Part shown: piece after piece, positions 52,142 to 61,597 of the stretch
How the letters are laid out: each line of letters begins with the position of its first letter
Numbering within the stretch: position 1 is the stretch's first letter
Source of the DNA: Alphaproteobacteria bacterium
Lineage (GTDB): Bacteria; Pseudomonadota; Alphaproteobacteria; UBA8366; GCA-2717185
Reading direction: 5' to 3'
Length of the DNA: 64,000 nucleotides
Assembly (NCBI GenBank): GCA_012103325.1
Contig: WLWY01000012.1
Coordinates: 51,907 to 115,906 of the forward strand
Position numbers and translations under genes: made by a program
Notes under the pieces: model-generated
Database searches by the model: none
What the model saw: only the letters and a program-made list of their open reading frames with translations
What the model was told of the DNA's origin: nothing

Positions 52142-52633
52142 TCAAATCTGAAGGTCGAAGGTCGTTCCGGTTTGGTTGGCCACGATTCTTTGACGGTCAG
52201 CATCCTGCTGTTCGCGCTGTTCAAGCGCCAGTGTCGTCGCGTCGGCGCTTTCCAGCTCATCCAGCCGCCGGACGATGTCGTCCCTACCACTTTGCGCTTC
52301 CTGATCCTGCAGCAGAACTTCGCGATCTTCACGACTTAAACGACGCGCGACGATGATTTCGAAGCCGATTTTTTCCGCGGCAGTGGCATCATCGCCTTTG
52401 ACATACTGTAACGGAAAGCCGTCGGCATCGGGTTTGGCGGTATAGGCAATCCGGGTCGGCCGCTCAGTGGCGGGGCTGTCACTTGGGTCTGCTCTACGCG
52501 GGTCAGCGCGCAAGCCCTCAGCTTCATTTATCGCGGTAACACGGCTGGAATCCGGTTCCGGGTGCGCCTGTCCCCGGCCTTCCGCAAGGCCGGCTGGAAT
52601 CACAGGAGACTCAAATCCAAGCACGAAAACCAT
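52142..52633 (-). CDS. Hypothetical protein
   Basis: A 163-residue polar protein with no signal peptide or membrane span. The N-terminal third is Pro/Ala/Arg rich and probably disordered (SSRVTAINEAEGLRADPRRAD). The C-terminal part has a predicted helix with a regular heptad (VRRLDELESADATTLALEQREQQDADRQRI). I do not recognise a family. A hairpin (CCGGCCTT/AAGGCCGG) lies in the first codons. Coding character is moderate and no clear ribosome site was seen. It lies at the right end of the repeat-rich island. Confidence 0.45.
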   Translation of the reverse strand: MVFVLGFESPVIPAGLAEGRGQAHPEPDSSRVTAINEAEGLRADPRRADPSDSPATERPTRIAYTAKPDADGFPLQYVKGDDATAAEKIGFEIIVARRLSREDREVLLQDQEAQSGRDDIVRRLDELESADATTLALEQREQQDADRQRIVANQTGTTFDLQI

Positions 52634-52901
52634 GTTAATCAGATGGTGTTAGATTGTTAATTTCGCAAGTTGCGGCGTTAACGTTTGGATCAAATCCGCG
52701 TGTTCTATTTGCCTATAAGTGTGAACGTTATGAAGACCTGCTGCGACAACATAATAATGCCGCGGATCCGGCAATTATCGGCATCGGAAATTTGGGGATA
52801 GCTCAGGTTGTCTCGTCCCCAGATTTACGGCGCATTACATTGCCCGGTCTTCGGCACCGGGCGTATACTCGCCGAGACCAACCACTTTCCTATGGAACAA
52901 A

Positions 52902-53525
52902 ATGTTCAAACTGTATTATTCGCCCGGCTCCTGTGCGCTTGCCTCGCACATCGCACTCGAGGAAGCGGGCGGGGATTATGAGGCGATCCGCATCAACTTC
53001 GGGGCCGAGGAGCAGCGGGCACCCGAATATCTGGCGATAAACCCCAAGGGTCGTGTCCCCGCCCTGGTGACGGAAAAAGGCATCCTGACCGAAACCCCCG
53101 CCATTCTTTTGTTCATCGCGCAGAGCTATCCGCAAGCCGGACTGGCCCCCCTGGACGACATTTTCAAGCTCGCGCGGCTGCAGGCCTTCAACAGCTACCT
53201 CTGTTCCACCGTACATGTCGCCCACGCGCATGGCGGGCGCGGCCATCGCTGGGCCGACGACCCGGCGGCGATCGCGGACATGAAACGCAAGGTGCCCGAA
53301 ACCGTGGGCGCCTGTTTCGAATTGATCGAAAGCGAGATGTTCGAAGGCCCCTGGGTGATGGGCGAAACCTACAGCCTGTGCGACCCCTATCTCTACACCA
53401 TCGCGCGGTGGCTCAAGAGCGACATGGTCGACAAAGCCAAACTGCCCAAGACCATGGCGCATATGGAGCGCATGGAAGCACGCCCCGCCGTCAAAACGGT
53501 TTTGGAAAATCAGTTCGACTCGTAA
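52902..53525 (+). CDS. Glutathione S-transferase family protein
   Basis: A 207-residue GST of the beta/alphaproteobacterial type. The N-terminal SPGSCALASHIALEEAG segment supplies the active-site Ser7 and Cys11, NPKGRVPALV holds the cis-proline and LTETPAILLFIA the glutathione-binding Glu-Thr. The C-terminal helical domain ends with ARPAVKTVLENQF. Beta-class GSTs bind glutathione and detoxify electrophiles or reduce disulfides. It begins the ordinary genes after the accessory island, and the AI-2E-type permease follows 77 bp later. It is distinct from the GST at 16750. Confidence 0.92.
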   Translation: MFKLYYSPGSCALASHIALEEAGGDYEAIRINFGAEEQRAPEYLAINPKGRVPALVTEKGILTETPAILLFIAQSYPQAGLAPLDDIFKLARLQAFNSYLCSTVHVAHAHGGRGHRWADDPAAIADMKRKVPETVGACFELIESEMFEGPWVMGETYSLCDPYLYTIARWLKSDMVDKAKLPKTMAHMERMEARPAVKTVLENQFDS

Positions 53526-53602
53526 GGCGGCATCGAAAGGCGATATCCAGCACCCCCGATCTGGTCTAATCTTCACCGGCACGCAATCTAACGGAGGCCG
53601 CC

Positions 53603-54691
53603 TTGTCGGCATATCGAGCACCGGAGAGCGGGTCGGGACGCCGCCAAGGCGCGCTCGAACTGGCGATCAAGCTGGGGATGATCGGCCTGCTCATCCTGCT
53701 GTGCTTTCAGATTGTCGCACCGTTTCTGCTGCCCGTGATCTGGGGCGTCATCCTGGCGATCGCGCTATTCGGCGGCTTCACCTATATCTCAGGCGTGCTC
53801 GGCGGACGCGAAAAGGTAGCCGCCGCTCTGATTACCCTCCTGACCCTGGTGCTGCTGCTCGGTCCCGTCGGCGTGCTCGCCGCCAAACTGGTAGAGAACC
53901 TGCAGGATTTGGCCGGAAAGCTTCAATCCGGCGCGCTCGACCTGCCGACGCCGCCGGTTTCCGTGCTGGATTGGCCGTTTGTCGGCGAGCAGCTCTACAA
54001 TTTTTGGAACCTCGGGGCGACCGATATGGAGTGGGCCCTGTCCGAGCAGGCCGACAAACTCCAGGACGCCGGCGGCTGGCTGCTGAACCTCGCCGCCGGG
54101 CTGGGCGGCGGCTTCCTGCAGTTCCTGCTGGCGGTGCTGATCGCCGGCCTGTTATTGCCGAATGCGAAAAGCGCCCGACGCGCCATCTTTGCCTTCGCGG
54201 ACAAGGTGATGGATACGAACGGCGCCTATTTCGTCGACCTCGCGGGGGCGACGATTCGAAACGTGGCGCTCGGCGTCATGGGCATCGCGCTGCTGCAAAG
54301 CCTGCTGTCGGGCATGGCGTTCCTGTTCGTTGAGGTGCCGGCGGCAGGTCTGCTGGCCTTCCTCGTTCTGTTGTTCTCGGCCGTCCAGATTGGCCCCCTC
54401 ATCGTCGTGGTGCCGGTGACCATCTATGTCTTCTGGTCGGCCGAGCTTCTGCACGCGATCCTGTTCACCATCTGGATCGTGCCGGTTAGTTTCCTCGACA
54501 CGGCCCTGAAACCGATCCTCGTCTCGCGCGGACTGGATACGCCGATGATCGTTATATTCGTCGGCGTCATCGGCGGGACGCTTTCGTTTGGTATCATCGG
54601 GCTCTTCGTCGGCCCCGTGGCGTTAGGGATCGGCTACAAAGTTCTCGTCGAGTGGACGAAGAGCAGCGAAACTGCAATTTCCGAAGATTAG
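53603..54691 (+). CDS. AI-2E transporter family (PerM-like) membrane protein
   Basis: A 362-residue membrane protein with eight predicted spans. Two hydrophobic N-terminal helices and a central soluble part (LQDLAGKLQSGALDLPTPP) are followed by the conserved late PLIVVVPVTIYVFWS, FLDTALKPILVSRGLDTPMIVIFVGVIGGT and GLFVGPVALGIGYKVLVEW blocks of the AI-2E/PerM family. Its members are putative exporters or permeases. The start is TTG after ACGGAGG. The stop TAG (54689-54691) is the first three bases of the 273-bp inverted-repeat element, so the insertion may define the C-terminus. Confidence 0.9.
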   Translation: MSAYRAPESGSGRRQGALELAIKLGMIGLLILLCFQIVAPFLLPVIWGVILAIALFGGFTYISGVLGGREKVAAALITLLTLVLLLGPVGVLAAKLVENLQDLAGKLQSGALDLPTPPVSVLDWPFVGEQLYNFWNLGATDMEWALSEQADKLQDAGGWLLNLAAGLGGGFLQFLLAVLIAGLLLPNAKSARRAIFAFADKVMDTNGAYFVDLAGATIRNVALGVMGIALLQSLLSGMAFLFVEVPAAGLLAFLVLLFSAVQIGPLIVVVPVTIYVFWSAELLHAILFTIWIVPVSFLDTALKPILVSRGLDTPMIVIFVGVIGGTLSFGIIGLFVGPVALGIGYKVLVEWTKSSETAISED

Positions 54692-54961
54692 GAGCCTGTT
54701 CGAGTAATGCTTATGGTCTGCACCGCGTTCTCAAGGGTTTGGGTTAGGATGGTGTCGCGTGGCGATGCCGAGGGCATCGCGAGCGACGCCGGACGACATC
54801 CCAAACCCTTGAGAACGCGGCCCTTTGGGTCGACCAGAGAAACGCGCTTGCTGCGTCGTGGGCGCTTGACGATGCTTCCTGCATCGCCGGCACACCCTCT
54901 CCTAACATGCGCGTTTCTCTGGTCGATGCAGGCCGTAAGCATTACTCGAACAGGCTCCTAA
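54689..54961. mobile_element. 273-bp MITE-like element with 25-bp perfect terminal inverted repeats
   Basis: A transposase-less element bounded by perfect complementary ends TAGGAGCCTGTTCGAG... (54689-54713) and ...CTCGAACAGGCTCCTA (54937-54961). Similarity extends about ten bases further inward with paired differences. Inside are two more long perfect inverted repeats, 54723-54743 with 54800-54820 (21 bp) and 54831-54847 with 54910-54926 (17 bp), each with nested hairpins. The ends begin and finish with TA, which would be an IS630-type duplication. The left end forms the stop codon of the AI-2E permease and the right end is seven bases before the next start codon. Confidence 0.85.
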
Positions 54962-54967
54962 GACATC

Positions 54968-55840
54968 ATGAAACATCACTACCTTTCGGGGGTCCTCCAC
55001 CGGATCGATCCAGCACAGAGTCCGGCCCCACTCGTTTTCGACATTCCGCGCAGCGGACGGGACTACCCAAACGACTTTCGATCGCCGGCCGGTTTCAACG
55101 AGGTCAAGAGCTCGATCTCGATGTATGTCGAAGAGCTGTTCAACCAGGCACCAGAGCATGGCGCGACGTGGCTCTACGCCTGTTTCCCCAACGGCTATAT
55201 CGACGCGAACCGGCATGAGCGCGATATCGATCCGGCCTTGATCGACGGCACGCTCGACAACCCGTTCGAGCCGACCGATAAATCGCAGCTCGGCGTCGGC
55301 CTGATCCACAGCGTTACAGACGGGAGCAAAGCGCCGTTGCAGCAAACCCCACTCTCGGTGGAAGATCTGCGCCGCCGCTTGGACAACTACTATTGGCCCT
55401 ATCACAATGAATTAGCAGCGATCCTTGAGGAAATGCGCAATCGTTCCGGCATCGCCTATCACGTCAGTTGCCATAGCATGTCGTCCATAGCCCGCGCCGT
55501 TTCCAGGGACGCCGGCGCGCCCCGCTCCGACTTCGACATCGGCGACCGCCACGGCGAAACCTGCGGCGGCGAATTCGTCGATATGGTTACGAGCTTTCTC
55601 AGCCAGTTCGGCTACGACGTCACGGTCAACAAGCACTTTGCCGGCGCCGAAAGCATCCACAAGCACGCCAACCCGGCAAACGGCATCCAAAGCCTGCAAA
55701 TCGAAACCCGGCGCGGCCTCTATATGGACGAAGAGACGTACGAGAAGCGGCCCGAATTCGAGACCGTGCGCGGGCATTTGGGGCAGCTCGCGGCGCATCT
55801 CTCGGATTACGCCCGGCAAAAGGCGCGGGACGCGCGCTGA
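54968..55840 (+). CDS. N-formylglutamate amidohydrolase family protein
   Basis: A 290-residue metal-dependent amidohydrolase of the HutG/FGase family, which removes formate from N-formylglutamate (histidine breakdown) or acts on similar amides. Conserved segments include LVFDIPRSGRDYP near residue 22, DANRHERDIDPALID, YHVSCHSMSSIA, FDIGDRHGETC and NPANGIQSLQIETRRGLYMDE. No other histidine-catabolism genes are present, so another N-acyl amide may be the substrate. No clear ribosome site precedes ATG 54968. The element at 54689-54961 ends seven bases upstream and may have displaced it. Confidence 0.9.
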   Translation: MKHHYLSGVLHRIDPAQSPAPLVFDIPRSGRDYPNDFRSPAGFNEVKSSISMYVEELFNQAPEHGATWLYACFPNGYIDANRHERDIDPALIDGTLDNPFEPTDKSQLGVGLIHSVTDGSKAPLQQTPLSVEDLRRRLDNYYWPYHNELAAILEEMRNRSGIAYHVSCHSMSSIARAVSRDAGAPRSDFDIGDRHGETCGGEFVDMVTSFLSQFGYDVTVNKHFAGAESIHKHANPANGIQSLQIETRRGLYMDEETYEKRPEFETVRGHLGQLAAHLSDYARQKARDAR

Positions 55841-55858
55841 GGATCATTTAAGAGAATT

Positions 55859-57064
55859 TCATTTCTGTTTGCGTCGCCACGCCATCGCAGAGGCGGACAC
55901 GATTGAACCGAGCGCCATGACTGCGAAAGCCCAGAACCAGGCGACCGGTTCCTCGCGGCCACCACTCACGTCGATCGCCAGCCCAACGGCAAGAGGGCCG
56001 AGAAATCCAAACGTAAACCCGATCAGGCCGAACAACGCCAGCGCCGCGGCCCGTGTTTCTCCCGTTGACTCAGCGACGACACCCCCGGCGATCGCACCCA
56101 CGTCGCCGTAGCTGGTTACGCCATGAACCAGGAGCAACGCTAGAACGAGCAGATAAGGGCTGGACGCCTGCCAGCCCAGCACCCCGCATACCAGGACCGA
56201 CGCAAGCGATACCGCAAGAATGACGGATTTCCGACCCCACCGGACGCCCAGCTCGGCAATCGCGAGATTCAGCGGTACAGCGACAAAGACGGACAGGCCT
56301 GCGACCGTCGTTGGGTTCCAGTCCAACGCTGCGCCGCCATTCAGCGCCGCGTTGTAAATCAGGAATGGCACGAACCAAACCCGAACGGCGAAAACCTCCC
56401 AAAGGTTTCCAGCGTACGCGATGACATATCGCATGATTTCCGTATCGCGGAGCGCCGCGCCGAAATCGGGAAACAACCGGCGCGACCGTGCCTCGTTGCC
56501 ATCCAGCGGTGGACCGATCAACAAGAGTGTCGGTAACGAGAGCAGCGACCCGATGCCAGCCGCCACAAAGGCAGCCTCCCATCCGAACAGTGCGGAAAGC
56601 CCGCCGGCGACCAGAAACGAGCAGCCGCTGCCGACCGCAAAGGCACCGGTGTAAACGGCGCTCGCCCGGGCCTGCGACGCGCCATCCAGACGATCCGCCA
56701 GCAATTTCATGCCGACGATATGAATACCAGCGAAGCCCACGCCAGCAACGAACCGTAACGCGAGTCCCCACCAGAACCCATCGGCAAACAATGCGACGCC
56801 AAAAGAAGCGGCCATGCTAATCAGTGCCGCGACGGCGTAGACAATTCTGCCGTCGATCCGGTTCGCTGCACCGGTCAGGAAGGGTAGCGCAACGGCATAG
56901 CCGGCGAAATAGATCCCGCCAAGCCAACCGATCTCCGATGCATCGAGCTGCCAAAGCGCCGCCAATTCAATCGAGAGCGCCGGAACGGCCATGATGGCCA
57001 ATTGGCCCAGCATGAGTCCGACGGACAGTGAAGACGTGATCAGCGCCGGCGACCGTCTTGTCAA
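55859..57064 (-). CDS. MFS family transporter
   Basis: A 401-residue transporter with 12 predicted membrane segments in two halves. The first half has the loop GANRIDGRIVYAVAALISM between helices 2 and 3, and the helix 4-5 region holds GIHIVGMKLLADRL. The protein is in the sugar-phosphate/drug-type MFS group without clear substrate marks. The start used is TTG 57064, which lacks an obvious ribosome site; an in-frame ATG at 57013 would shorten helix 1. It is convergent with the N-formylglutamate amidohydrolase and divergent from the DUF6481 gene. Confidence 0.85.
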   Translation of the reverse strand: MTRRSPALITSSLSVGLMLGQLAIMAVPALSIELAALWQLDASEIGWLGGIYFAGYAVALPFLTGAANRIDGRIVYAVAALISMAASFGVALFADGFWWGLALRFVAGVGFAGIHIVGMKLLADRLDGASQARASAVYTGAFAVGSGCSFLVAGGLSALFGWEAAFVAAGIGSLLSLPTLLLIGPPLDGNEARSRRLFPDFGAALRDTEIMRYVIAYAGNLWEVFAVRVWFVPFLIYNAALNGGAALDWNPTTVAGLSVFVAVPLNLAIAELGVRWGRKSVILAVSLASVLVCGVLGWQASSPYLLVLALLLVHGVTSYGDVGAIAGGVVAESTGETRAAALALFGLIGFTFGFLGPLAVGLAIDVSGGREEPVAWFWAFAVMALGSIVSASAMAWRRKQK

Positions 57065-57300
57065 CGTACGATCATGCCGTTACGCAAGCCTTCCGTGTTC
57101 CCGGATTTGATGGAATATTGTCCGCTGAATGCATTGTACGGTATCCACACGCAAGAGCGAGCAAATCCGCGTGGGCCCCTTTCAATAACACCTCCATATG
57201 CTGTAGGTAACGGGCTGAACAATCCAAACCAGAATGCACGCACGCGCCGGCACCCCGGCAGCCGCGTGCAATTCGCCAATTTTGAAAGAGGTAGCCAGAA

Positions 57301-57720
57301 ATGAAAAACTATGAGCCGAGCTTCGCCAGTCGGTCGAACACAGCAGCGAAAGCTAAGCAGGCTCTGATGGAGAAGGTGCGGAAAATCGATCCCGCCAACG
57401 ACCCGAAATTTGCCGAAAGAAAGGCCGCCAAACTCAAACTCAGCGTCGAACGGGAGGCGCGCCGGGCCGAACGCAAGGCGGCCAAGCTCGCTGAACAGGC
57501 CCGCAAGGCCGAAGAGCAAGCCGCCGAGGAACGCCGCAGGGCCGAAGAGCAGGCCGCCGAGGAAACCCGCAAAGCCGAAGAACTGGCCGCCGAGGAGGCC
57601 CGGATTGAAGCCGAAGCCAAAGCGGAGGCCGACCGTGCGGTCGCCCTTCTCGCGGAACAGAAGGCAGCGCGCGACGCACGCTATGCCGCGCGAAAGGCGC
57701 GTAAAAGTAAGCGCCGCTAA
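57301..57720 (+). CDS. DUF6481 family coiled-coil protein
   Basis: A 139-residue highly charged protein, Ala/Glu/Lys/Arg rich. The N-terminus MKNYEPSFASRSNTAAKAKQALMEK is the DUF6481 signature and the rest is a long helix with heptad-like AEEQAAEERRRAEEQAAEETRKAEE repeats ending in a basic KSKRR tail. The family is common in alphaproteobacteria and of unknown function. AAGAGGTAGCCAGAA precedes the ATG. It precedes the membrane-protein gene by 28 bp in the same direction. Confidence 0.82.
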   Translation: MKNYEPSFASRSNTAAKAKQALMEKVRKIDPANDPKFAERKAAKLKLSVEREARRAERKAAKLAEQARKAEEQAAEERRRAEEQAAEETRKAEELAAEEARIEAEAKAEADRAVALLAEQKAARDARYAARKARKSKRR

Positions 57721-57748
57721 TTGCAGGTCCCGCTGAAAATGAACATCG

Positions 57749-58573
57749 ATGGATAGCCCTTACGAGACGTCGCTTCTGGCAAAGGTGATTTGGTCGGCCG
57801 GGATCGTGCTGTGTTTAACGGCGGTCGCCGAGCGGATCAGCACGCGGGTCGCCGGCGTCCTGTCAGGGGCACCGCTGAGCGCCGTGATTATCTATTTCTT
57901 CGTCGGGCGGGACATGGGAACGGCGTATGTGGTGGAGAGTGTGCCACACGGGGTCGCCGCCTTCTCCGCGACGCTCGCCTTTGTGCTGGTCTACTACGGA
58001 ACGTCGCTCCGCTTCCCCCGCATCGCTCCGGTCGCCAGCCCTTTTTTATCCGTCGCGGCGTATATTCTGATCGCCGGCGGACTCGTCGCCATTCCCTTCA
58101 CCTTGACGACGGCAACGGCGACTACCGTCTGCGTGATGGCTTTTTCCATCTGGCTGTTTCGCCGGATCGAGTTCGTGTCGGTCGCAACGCCCGTACGCTA
58201 CACCGCCAGGCTAATCCTGATGCGCGGTGGCTTCGCGGCGGGGTTGATCGTCGGCGCTATCGCCCTGGCCGAAATACTATCACCCCGGTGGACGGGCCTC
58301 CTCGCCGGCTTCCCTTCCACCCTGCTGCCAACCCTCGTCATCATTCACATGACCTACGGCACGGCGAACACCCATGCCATGATCCGCAACTTCCCGGTCG
58401 GCATGGGTTCCATCGTCCTCTACATCCTGAGCGTCGGCTTCACGTTTCCGCTGTGGGGGATTTACGGCGGTACGGCCGCCTCACTGGCGGTTTCCTTCCT
58501 CTACCTCACCATTGTCATGCTCTGGATAAAGGCCCGGCCGATCCAACAGGCCGTACGGACACCGCTGCAATAA
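57749..58573 (+). CDS. Conserved integral membrane protein of unknown function
   Basis: A 274-residue hydrophobic protein with about eight membrane segments in two similar halves. The repeat is visible in GVLSGAPLSAVIIYFFVGRD (residues 35-54) and GLLAGFPSTLLPTLVIIHMTYG (about 185-206), a G-x-x-x-G-x-P-x-x topology with an intramembrane-type motif. The pattern suggests a small transporter with inverted repeats, but I do not recognise the family or substrate. It follows the DUF6481 gene by 28 bp in the same direction and is convergent with the PanB-like gene. Confidence 0.75.
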   Translation: MDSPYETSLLAKVIWSAGIVLCLTAVAERISTRVAGVLSGAPLSAVIIYFFVGRDMGTAYVVESVPHGVAAFSATLAFVLVYYGTSLRFPRIAPVASPFLSVAAYILIAGGLVAIPFTLTTATATTVCVMAFSIWLFRRIEFVSVATPVRYTARLILMRGGFAAGLIVGAIALAEILSPRWTGLLAGFPSTLLPTLVIIHMTYGTANTHAMIRNFPVGMGSIVLYILSVGFTFPLWGIYGGTAASLAVSFLYLTIVMLWIKARPIQQAVRTPLQ

Positions 58574-59476
58574 TCAGCTGTCTTTCTCTACCGCCTCCAG
58601 GAAGTCGCCGATCAAATCGTCTGCCGCCTTGATGACGTGCTTCGGTCCAGGGAAACCGCCATTCTTCACGTCGTCGACAAATTCCTTGAAACCTGCCACG
58701 CGCTCATCCTGAATCGCCTGCTGCATCTTGAAGATCTCGCGATACTGTTTGGAGTGGCGCGGGTATGGCGGCGGATTGTTACCAAGAATATCCTCGGCAA
58801 AGAGAAACTGGATATCGCCGCCGCTGCCGGCCCCGATCGACGAGGTCATCAAGGTGGTGCGCTTGCTGATCTCGGCCAGGAGTTCCTCGGGGATGACCTC
58901 AACCTCGACGGCATAAGCGCCGGCATCCTCCAGCTCTTTAATCGACTTGTAGACCCACATGGCCTCGTCGAGGGTCTTGCCGACCGCGCGCAGGCCGCCG
59001 GTCCAGGTGCTCCGCCGTGGCACCAGACCCGCATGCCCCTGCACCGGGATGCCGGCTTCCGCCGCCGCGGTAATGAAGCGCGGGCTCCATTGGCACATGA
59101 TCGCATCCGCGCCGATCGCCATCGCGTCATAGCCCAGTCGAACCGCTTCGTCCGCGGTCGCCGCGGCCAAGAGCGGCACCGAGAAGGCCATGAAGGTGTT
59201 GGGCGCGGCAGCCCGGAGCGCCGCCGCCGGCTCAGGGTTCTTGGGATCGAAGCGGACTTTCATCGTATCGATGCCGGCTTCCTCGGCCGCGGCCGCTTCA
59301 TCGGTGGAAAAAGGCAAGGTCTCGACGAGCACGCGCTTGCCCTTCTGGTCCCGCAGCCCCTTTACGGTGTAATTGCGGGTCCCATAGGCGCCCCCCAGGG
59401 TCATGATCCGCGTCAGTCCGCGTTTCCCCGCATCACGCGGCGGTATCCCGCCATCACCTGTCGCATGGCTCGCCAT
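58574..59476 (-). CDS. PanB-like ketopantoate hydroxymethyltransferase family protein, divergent
   Basis: About 300 residues of the PEP-mutase/ketopantoate hydroxymethyltransferase barrel. The C-terminal half has recognisable PanB features (AGIPVQGHAGLVPRRSTWTGG, EDAGAYAVEVEVIPEELLAEI with the catalytic Glu, and IGAGSGGDIQFLFAEDILG). The usual early metal-binding DSLGMV motif is not seen; VRFDPKNPEP occupies that region. So true pantothenate synthesis is doubtful and a related aldol or lyase reaction is possible. ATG 59476 is preferred because GAGGAGAGGGG lies just before it, rather than the longer frame to 59503. Confidence 0.75.
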   Translation of the reverse strand: MASHATGDGGIPPRDAGKRGLTRIMTLGGAYGTRNYTVKGLRDQKGKRVLVETLPFSTDEAAAAEEAGIDTMKVRFDPKNPEPAAALRAAAPNTFMAFSVPLLAAATADEAVRLGYDAMAIGADAIMCQWSPRFITAAAEAGIPVQGHAGLVPRRSTWTGGLRAVGKTLDEAMWVYKSIKELEDAGAYAVEVEVIPEELLAEISKRTTLMTSSIGAGSGGDIQFLFAEDILGNNPPPYPRHSKQYREIFKMQQAIQDERVAGFKEFVDDVKNGGFPGPKHVIKAADDLIGDFLEAVEKDS

Positions 59477-60106
59477 GGCCCCTCTCCTCGTCAGCTGCTG
59501 CAATTGATGACGAGTCCGAGTTTACGGGACGGGTATCCGATCCTCAACCGGTCAGCGGATTGACGGAGCCGCTCCTCCGTGCCGACATCCAAACAAACGG
59601 TCTATGTTCGGCACACCGGACAGTCAACAGGCAGGTTGACTGATTTCTCGTTTTTACCCATGCGGGAATCACTTCTAAGTCTTTCAATTAGAGAAAATAA
59701 AAAGGCTCATACAACATATAATACAGGCACTTAACCCTCTGCGACAGATAGAAAGAACTTGTGAAAAAAAATCCATATTTTTATCGAAGTGACAGAGTCA
59801 GGTTAACGGAACTGCAACATTTTATGCTCTATATATGTGAGTGTTATACGAAGCATGCACACGCATTAGGAAAGGCAATATATTCGATATCTGAACTCTT
59901 CTTTCCAGAAAAAGTCATCCCGTAACATCGGTGTCTAAATCTTCTCGGAAACAGATACGGGTACGCAGTCATCCCAATAGGTGTGGCATTGAACATACAG
60001 GATAGAGATTCTAGAACGTTTTGACACTCTACTTTGGACCTTAGAAAGCGCCGTCTCCAACAAATTGAGGCCGCTCCAAAGCATGAAAATGAGGGAAACC
60101 CGTACG
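59477..60106. other. A+T-rich intergenic region, no gene seen
   Basis: 630 bp between the divergent PanB-like gene and the chemoreceptor gene. The central part (about 59640-59930) is markedly A+T-rich. It probably holds both promoters. Short open frames on the minus strand are not convincing. No RNA gene or repeat was recognised. Confidence 0.5.
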
Positions 60107-61597
60107 ATGTCCGTTCTTTCACTTCGAAAAATTATGCCGTCCTCATCGTCGCATGACGTCTTTAAACAGATGGTCGACGACATGCCGGTTGCCGTCATGA
60201 TGTGCGACTTGGGTAGTTTTGAAATCAACTATATGAACAAAACTTCTCTCGAAGCGCTAAGAAGCATCGAAGAGGCTTTACCGGTCAAGGCGGATCAGAT
60301 GCAGGGGCAATGCATCGATATTTTCCATAAGATGCCGGACCATCAGCGCCGCATGCTGAGCGACCCTTCGAATCTGCCGCATCAGGCCATGATCACGATT
60401 GGCGGCGAATGGCTGGATCTTCTCGTCACGGCGATCTACGACGACCGGGGCAACTATATCACCCCCATGGTAACGTGGAGCATCGCGACCGAGAAAGTGC
60501 GGCGGGAAGCGGAAACCGCCAAACTGATGCAGATGCTGGACGTGATGCCCATCAACGTGATGCTCGCGGACAAGGACACATTTGAAATCACTTACATCAA
60601 CAAGACCAGTATCGAAACCCTTAAACCTGTAGCGCATCTGCTGCCATGCAAGCCGGAGGAACTGCAAGGAAAGTGTATCGATATCTTCCATAAAGATCCG
60701 TCGCACCAGCGCCGTTTGCTCAACGACCCGGCGAACCTTCCGCATCGCGCGCTCATCAAGCTTGGTGATGAAACGCTGGATTTGAGCGTTTCCGCCTTGT
60801 TGGACACGAAAGGCGAATATATCGGCCCGATGCTGAGCTGGTCGCTGGTCACCCAAAATGTTCGCATGGCGAATACTGTCTCAGACGTCGTTGGCGCGGT
60901 CGCGTCCTCCTCGACGGAATTGAACCACAGCGCGGAGACCATGAAGACGTCCGTGGAACAGGCGAATGATAGAGCAAGTGCCGTCGCCTCCGCGACGGAG
61001 GAGCTTAGTTCCTCCATTAGTGAAATCAGCCGGCAGGTTACCAACTCGACGTCCGTTGCGAATGGGGCCGTCGAAGAGGCTGAGAAGGCCAGCGACATGA
61101 TCGGTACGCTTGCCGAGTCGGCGCAGGCGATCGGCGAAGTCATCAATATCATTCAGGATATCGCCAGCCAGACCAACCTCTTGGCCTTGAATGCGACGAT
61201 CGAGGCCGCGCGCGCCGGTGAAGCCGGCAAGGGCTTCGCGGTCGTTGCCACCGAGGTCAAGTCGTTGGCCAACCAGACAGCCAAGGCAACCGAGGAGATC
61301 TCGGCCCAGATCACCGAGATTCAAGGCGCCACCAACTCCGCTGTCGATACCACGGTGTCGATTACCAAAACCATCGGAGAGATCAGCGAGATCTCCACGA
61401 CCATCGCAGCAGCCGTCGAGGAACAAGGGGCGGCAACGCAAGAAGTTGCCTCAAACATTTCAAAAATGTCGGAAGTTTCTGCGGAAACCGGGCGCGCGGC
61501 GAATGAAGTTCTGCAGGCGTCAACCGAACTGTCGCAACAGGCCGAATCGCTGCGAGCCGAAGTCGATGAGTTCCTGAAATCGATGGGCAATTCCTAA
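60107..61597 (+). CDS. Soluble methyl-accepting chemotaxis protein with two PAS domains
   Basis: A ~496-residue chemoreceptor lacking transmembrane helices. Two PAS domains of the same type occur in tandem: FKQMVDDMPVAVMMCDL and LMQMLDVMPINVMLAD, each with CIDIFHK and RR-L-DP-x-NLPH blocks, suggesting internal duplication. After a linker comes the signalling domain, with the hairpin tip VINIIQDIASQTNLLALNATIEAARAGEAGKGFAVVATEVKSLANQTAKATEEI. Being soluble, it should sense an intracellular or redox signal and control CheA. ATG 60107 has GAGGGA ten bases upstream. A terminator follows at 61628. Confidence 0.9.
   Translation: MSVLSLRKIMPSSSSHDVFKQMVDDMPVAVMMCDLGSFEINYMNKTSLEALRSIEEALPVKADQMQGQCIDIFHKMPDHQRRMLSDPSNLPHQAMITIGGEWLDLLVTAIYDDRGNYITPMVTWSIATEKVRREAETAKLMQMLDVMPINVMLADKDTFEITYINKTSIETLKPVAHLLPCKPEELQGKCIDIFHKDPSHQRRLLNDPANLPHRALIKLGDETLDLSVSALLDTKGEYIGPMLSWSLVTQNVRMANTVSDVVGAVASSSTELNHSAETMKTSVEQANDRASAVASATEELSSSISEISRQVTNSTSVANGAVEEAEKASDMIGTLAESAQAIGEVINIIQDIASQTNLLALNATIEAARAGEAGKGFAVVATEVKSLANQTAKATEEISAQITEIQGATNSAVDTTVSITKTIGEISEISTTIAAAVEEQGAATQEVASNISKMSEVSAETGRAANEVLQASTELSQQAESLRAEVDEFLKSMGNS

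Noticed and set aside
57061..57519. 152-codon minus-strand open frame
   Set aside because: It lies antisense to the DUF6481 gene, whose own frame has a good start site and a family match.
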